Assembly (NCBI GenBank): GCA_032622095.1
Contig: CP136069.1
Location: forward strand, 167,144,394 to 167,208,393
Length of the DNA stretch: 64,000 nucleotides
Reading direction: 5' to 3'
Origin: Siphonodentalium dalli
Lineage: Eukaryota > Mollusca > Scaphopoda > Gadilida > Siphonodentaliidae
Position numbers and translations under genes: made by a program. Below, piece by piece: positions 59,460-64,000 of the stretch. The notes beneath the pieces were generated by a model. The model saw only the letters and a program-made list of their open reading frames with translations, was not told the DNA's origin and did not search any database. The stretch's first letter is position 1. The number at the start of each line of letters is the position of its first letter.

Positions 59460-61307
59460 TTTCCCGTGTGGGCCCGGGGTAGAATAGGCTTACCGCCCTG
59501 CTTCGATGGGTAAGAATTCCCTAATGTGGCACCCTGTTTGCCGTGGGGTGCATCCCGTGAGGCGTGGTGTAGGACACCTGGATGTACTAGGGCGGTCGTA
59601 TCACGTGAGGCACCGACCTGCGGATACGGCTTAGCTCATTGTCCTCTTTGGTCCAACATCTCTTCAAGATGGGTGGTTGAGTTGAGCCGGCACAATCAAT
59701 CCTCTAGTCACGCCTCTCCACAGTGTGTCAGATTCATTTTTGTTATATGTTGTATTGCTCGTCTGATGTGTGAAGTATTGCTTTGTTTTTCACGTATAAT
59801 GCTTCTGTTCTCTCCCGTCTATATTGTGTTCGTCCTGATGATTGTTCAGTGTCGTTGTATTGTTCACGCCTGTCCCACTGTGGAGAGGTATCGGGAGGCT
59901 GCTATATGCAGTGGCTAAACTGGTCATCGCTTCAGCTATGTTCCAGTCTTTGACCCGACCATAATTCGAAGGGTAGTCCACGGCGCTGCTGAGCTAGTTG
60001 TCGATTTTTTTTGCTGTTTGTATGGCAATTCATATACAAAACAACAAATTGATCGTAAGAATGATGATTCACCAAGTTCCAACGATGCTGCAGTATTCCT
60101 CAGTACTTGGTTCTTGGCCTTGACCCAAATTTGAACCGATATTGATGTTTGGGCGTCGTATGGAGATGGATTTAAGTACATATGTTCCAAACCCATTGCG
60201 ATTTTTAAATGTCAGGGGTATGGCCATGGTCAGGAACATGGTAAAAGTAAAGAAACCATGTGTGCACGATGTTCTATTTCTGGTCATGATCATAAGGATT
60301 GTTCGAATCTTAAGAAATGTTCAAACTGTCAAGATTCTCATGCTGCATTCATGTGCATGTCCATTTTGGGACCATTCAAGATTCAACGATGTAAAGCTGA
60401 GGAGCATCTGCTATATATAGATGCTAAGAAAATAGATTGTCCTCAACCATCCATTCCACGTGTCACATACTCAGCAATCGTGACTACAAAAAAGTGTGTT
60501 GATGCCAGCACTCAGACACATAGTCAAACCAAACTCATCAGTACATCTATATTACTCGCAACACATGTTGAGGCGACTTATATTATTCCTGTTTCGGAAC
60601 CTGAAGCGCAGGTTATGGATAAAGCTCCTGTCGTTTTGGACATTTCCTCCGAAACAATCTCTGCAAGTTGATCCTATAGTTCCAAAAGAAAAATCCCCTG
60701 TTGCTTCGAAACATATATCGCCAAAGTCACTCAAACATTTTCGACTCTCAGAAAGAGATGTACACCTTTGAGCTTTCAAAATTTTACCAAATGATTGAAG
60801 AGAAACGGTTAACTCTCAAAGACAAGAAATAGCATTTGTGGAGCGAGGTTGACGGTTTGGGTGAAGGATGACATTCTGTCTCGCCAACCCGACCATCAGC
60901 TTGGCGCTTCGATAAAGGATCATGCGCGATTCATCAACTATTATAAGTACCTTATTACTGCACAATCTGATTTTAAAAGCTACTTTACATATTTTGATGT
61001 GGATCCTTGGTAAATTTCGTGTTCTTTAGTGCTATTTATTATCTATTCTTGTACTACTTTTATACGTTTTATAGTATGATTGCACACTAGTCAGTCCTTG
61101 AATTTATATTCCTGACTCCAAGTGGAAACATTCCTCTTGGGTTCTTTTATTTGTACATAGCTCATCATTCCATTGTTTTAATCTAATCCATGTCTGAATT
61201 ATTAACACAGTTGTTTGCTACGATCCTTTTGATACCTGATTCTGTTCTTGGTCGTGATATGGCCTAGCAGCTAAACTGACGTTAAATCCTCAATCAATTA
61301 ATCATCA
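59460..61307 (+). mobile_element. Internally deleted non-LTR retrotransposon (jockey/Nimb-like)
   Basis: Order: a GC-rich 5' leader (59465-59940, with CCCGTGAGGCGTGG, CCGTGAGGCACCGACC-like and CTCTTCAAGATGGG blocks); a decayed ORF1 with CCHC knuckles (60.1-60.8 kb); then, with no ORF2, a 3' UTR ending GATATGGCCTAGCAGC, TAAACTGACGTTAAATCC and a TCAA-type tail (61290-61307). The 3' end and tail are like those of common molluscan jockey/Nimb-type elements. ORF2 (endonuclease and RT) is missing, so this is a deletion derivative. Confidence 0.75.
60142..60840 (+). pseudogene. Retrotransposon ORF1 (CCHC nucleocapsid-like), broken
   Basis: The frame at 60258-60671 encodes CARCSISGHDHKDC (C-X2-C-X4-H-X4-C) then CSNCQDSHAAFMC (C-X2-C-X3-H-X4-C), the paired zinc knuckles of jockey/I-type ORF1 proteins, which bind the element's RNA. 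Just upstream, in the same frame, is KCQGYGHGQEHG, a first knuckle lacking its first and last Cys, with a frame change at about 60208. After the last knuckle the reading shifts between frames, but the downstream KAEEHLLYIDAKK and ASTQT segments fit the family. Beyond 60671 the frame is closed. Confidence 0.8.
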
Positions 61308-63694
61308 GCTTAATAATATTGCACATGAAATAAAATCCTTGATACATAGATTCCGTTGAATGTGTGATAACCTGATGGTATAATTATGGCAGCATCATTT
61401 ATAAATTGTGGTTGGCTGAATATATGTCGTTTACATTTTAAAGATTCGCGGTCTGACGTGACTTCAAATTTGACAACTCGCCTTTAGCTTGTTTAACACA
61501 GTCGTGTTTAAATGTACATGTTGAATTTGACCAATATACTATTTCTCTCACACAATACATAATGTCGCGAATTAAAGAATGGGGTATTATACGGCGTGCT
61601 ACAATAATGAATGCATCATAAATATAGCAATAACATACAGCATAGCAATCTAAATAAGAATCGTCGTGGTTGAAGGGCGGAATCAAAGTGAACAAAGTCT
61701 CGTAGCAATCGTCTCCACGCTATTCCGGAATATTTCCCCACGAGACTGATCCTCTGTATATCATTGGCTGTTGTTTTCGGGTCATCCAGTAGGGGGCTGT
61801 ATGTTTACTTTGGCCACGTGTATTTGCTACTATTTGTACTCATTATCACCACACACCACCCCGTTTTATTTTGAAAATACTAGGCCAATCATTTACAAAC
61901 TAGACTCAAAATGGTGGTGTGCCCCTGGACTACAAGAGTAAAAAAAAAACACTTAGCCAAATTCGGGTTACCATATTGACATTTTATAGATTGTGCCAGT
62001 AATTAGGTCCTTTTATTCCAAGACTTGATCAATGCACTATGACAAATAAATGTATTCGTCTGCCAATTTGAAATTCAGTTACTGTTGCAATTGTTTTAAG
62101 TACCAATGTTCTAAATAGTACCATGACCCTGAAGCTCTTCTCAAATTGGTTACTGTGACTTGACTTGTTAAGCATTTTTCACTTTCGTAGGTTCTACATG
62201 TGTATTTACACATGTGGTATAAATGAGTTTACTCGGGTAAAATTTACAATGTCCCTTAGTGATTGGCCCCTTATTTTACCTACAGATTCGGCCTTCGGCC
62301 ACCTCTCCTATTAAACCTGGAGATGTGTATGCTCTGTGCATTTCCTTACCAACATAATGTGCATAATGTGCATCAGTTTCCAAAAGTAACCCTCGGCATG
62401 TCTCGGGGACGTATATATAACATGCTGCTGTGCCATATCTGCTATATATATATATATACATAATAGCAACCTTAAAATGAGCATATAGTGTCCCAAGTGC
62501 GACCACTGATATTTTATAGTAAGTGAGTTACCAGCGTTCACGTGGTTTCGAGTTGATGAGTATCACACATTCAAAATGGCCGAGGGTCCGCAAACGCGAC
62601 CAGAACCGATGAAAAGGGTGATAACCTAGGATAGTGCGTTTTCACAGTGAGATATTGTCTCGTATTATTTGTCAATTGGTCAACCAAGTGACACGGTGCA
62701 AACCTGTCATTTTCTTGCTGGACCATGGGACGCGCCATTAAAGCCACAGCGCACGTTTTGCATAAATCCAGGTTATAACTGCAAATATTTTAACAAAGGA
62801 ATTTATCTGGATCTATCTAGCGAAGACTCTTGAATTTCACAAAGTATCATTTCCATTGCATATAGAATCAAAGAAATTATTAAGAAAATACAAAAACAAT
62901 AATCTGAAACAATATATTTTTAAATATTTGAGAGGATAAAACCATTATTGTCTTTCTTGTCTCGTTATATACCAAAAACTGGTAGAATATTTGATTGTTC
63001 TAAAGTGCAAATAATAATAGAAAATTATTATACAATATTGGGTACAGCATGTGTTTTTCTTGCACGAGTCCAGGTTGTGGTGAAAAGTCCAATATGGTTT
63101 TTCACCACAACCTGGACGAGTACAGGAAAAACTCATACTGTACATAACATTGTGTAATGACATATTTATTATCCACCTGTATGTTTATCCAAATTTTGGG
63201 AATAAAACTTTTGTGGTTATTTTTGTATTTGTCGGCACTTATTTCTCAATAAAAGCCTGTATTTGATCATCTGAAAGCATGATTTGGAAGAGTAAACGTC
63301 TGCTAAGCGGGCATCACAATTTCGCCGATTCATTTCGCAATAGTTAATTCGTGACGTCACAGAGTCCCGATACAAAAGTCATATTGCACATTTGGGAGTC
63401 CAATGTGACATTCGGGAGTCCAATGTGACTTTTCCCAGATTATCACGTGGCGGCTTTTTGCCCAATAAGAAATAGTGTTAGTTAAGGGATGGATAGTAAA
63501 CAATCACGCAGCTTATGAGAGCTCCATTCGTGTCGAAACTTTGAGTTAAATTTATAATTACATGATATAACTTTACATTTCCATAGAGCATAATGAAGAA
63601 TAAAGCAGCCAAACTGAACAAAACTGTGTATATGTGCGACTCACCTCAGCCCAATTTTCCATTAGTCAACAGACATGACATGGACATCTATATA
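61308..63694. other. No gene seen
   Basis: AT-rich; includes a small GC hairpin GGCCTTCGGCC (62290-62300), an AT dinucleotide run near 62445, and an inverted repeat around 63040-63150: CACGAGTCCAGGTTGTGGTG and its near-complement CACCACAACCTGGACGAGT, about 40 bp apart. The open frames around it on both strands come from this inverted repeat. Confidence 0.5.
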
Positions 63695-63836
63695 CAATTA
63701 TCGCATTGTTTCGAGGTTGACACGAGGAATTGTCGACCCGCGGAAGTCAATATTCACCAAGGCCGAAGGCCGAGGTGAATAATGACTTCCAAGTGCTGAC
63801 AATTCCTCGAGTCAATCAAGAAACAATGCGATAACT
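63695..63836. repeat. Long imperfect hairpin with GGCCGAAGGCCGA loop
   Basis: Arms 63695-63758 and 63774-63836 pair along most of about 63 bp (TTATCGCATTGTTTC, CGAGGAATTGTC, GGAAGTCA-TATTCACC). The 15-bp centre is AAGGCCGAAGGCCGA. Probably a foldback MITE remnant. A short open frame running in from 63593 is not supported. Confidence 0.85.
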
Positions 63837-64000
63837 GTTTTATTATATGAAACGCGCTTTGATTGGACAAGACGTTGTGACGTTGAACGTCGCTGGGAAA
63901 ACCTGATCTATTTTCAGGTCTGATAATAAGTTATGTTAACCCCTGAAGTATCTGACGTCACCCAGAACTGTTGTTGTTTCATTAATGAGGTGAACATCGT

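Noticed and set aside
59526-59918. 130-residue frame with Trp/Cys-rich start
   Set aside because: It lies in the GC-rich 5' leader of the non-LTR element, ahead of ORF1, and has no recognisable domain.
63593-63778. 61-residue ATG frame near the right end
   Set aside because: Its second half runs through one arm of the long hairpin at 63695-63836 and shows no domain.

Overview
The window reads as nuclear DNA of a mollusc, most plausibly a marine gastropod or bivalve. It is AT-rich, has no operon-like structure and no long intact genes, and carries repeat types typical of molluscs. These include Helentron/HINE ('pearl'-like) elements built from a CTGT microsatellite, a 115-130 bp tandem core and a 3' hairpin ending in CTAG; the widespread AAAGGGAGATAACTC and AAGGGCCATAACT words near 28.1-28.4 kb; and a jockey/Nimb-style non-LTR element with a TCAA-type 3' tail. 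The species cannot be named from sequence alone. No intact, recognisable host gene is present. The window is best read as an intergenic or intronic stretch made of layered mobile elements.

Layout. 1-14674 is a tandem duplication of about 7.2 kb (1-6881 and 7231-14674, separated by 349 bp). Each copy carries two HINE-A elements with 122-bp tandem repeats, two TTAA-flanked MITEs that share a hairpin cassette, and a 130-residue reading frame with a membrane-anchor-like N terminus. Copy 2 also has a 540-bp palindrome-containing insert. An unrecognised open frame of about 156 residues (14684-15154, minus) ends 10 bp past the duplication edge. 16.7-18.6 kb holds pieces of a non-LTR retrotransposon (EN-RT linker; broken RT with YADD; C-terminal CCHC; pentanucleotide tail). 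18.6-20.3 kb is an alternating two-monomer satellite-like array. 20.9-22.5 kb and 33.58-34.34 kb are relatives of one CAGGGACGTG-ended repeat family. HINE-B lies at 22.5-23.1 kb (minus) and, truncated, at 26.6-27.0 kb (plus). 24839-26196 is a foldback-type element whose arms are arrays of 21-bp GTGCGCAC palindromes.

27-48 kb is a patchwork: a 357-bp tandem repeat, a 3.1-kb inverted-repeat-bounded composite (32136-35283) with a TTAA MITE nested in it, a degenerate repeat block (35.95-37.06 kb), a third HINE-like element (37.49-38.22 kb), paired MITE halves at 41.4 and 42.5 kb, a 168-bp hairpin at 45.1 kb, and an inverted-repeat element at 47.1-47.8 kb next to a TCGCAAA cluster. 48-64 kb holds a tRNA-derived SINE head, a clean hAT-type MITE with an 8-bp target duplication (49319-50210), tandem repeats (50.3-53.2 kb), a candidate FLYWCH-like terminal exon with downstream AATAAA signals (55864-56160), a 1.6-kb TIR element (56.55-58.18 kb), a 5 x 49-bp minisatellite, an internally deleted non-LTR element with a decayed CCHC ORF1 (59.46-61.31 kb), and a terminal long hairpin (63.7-63.8 kb).

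The unifying theme is rolling-circle (Helentron-type) non-autonomous elements and their tandem cores, overlaid with palindromic MITEs. Most open reading frames in the window are by-products of these repeats.
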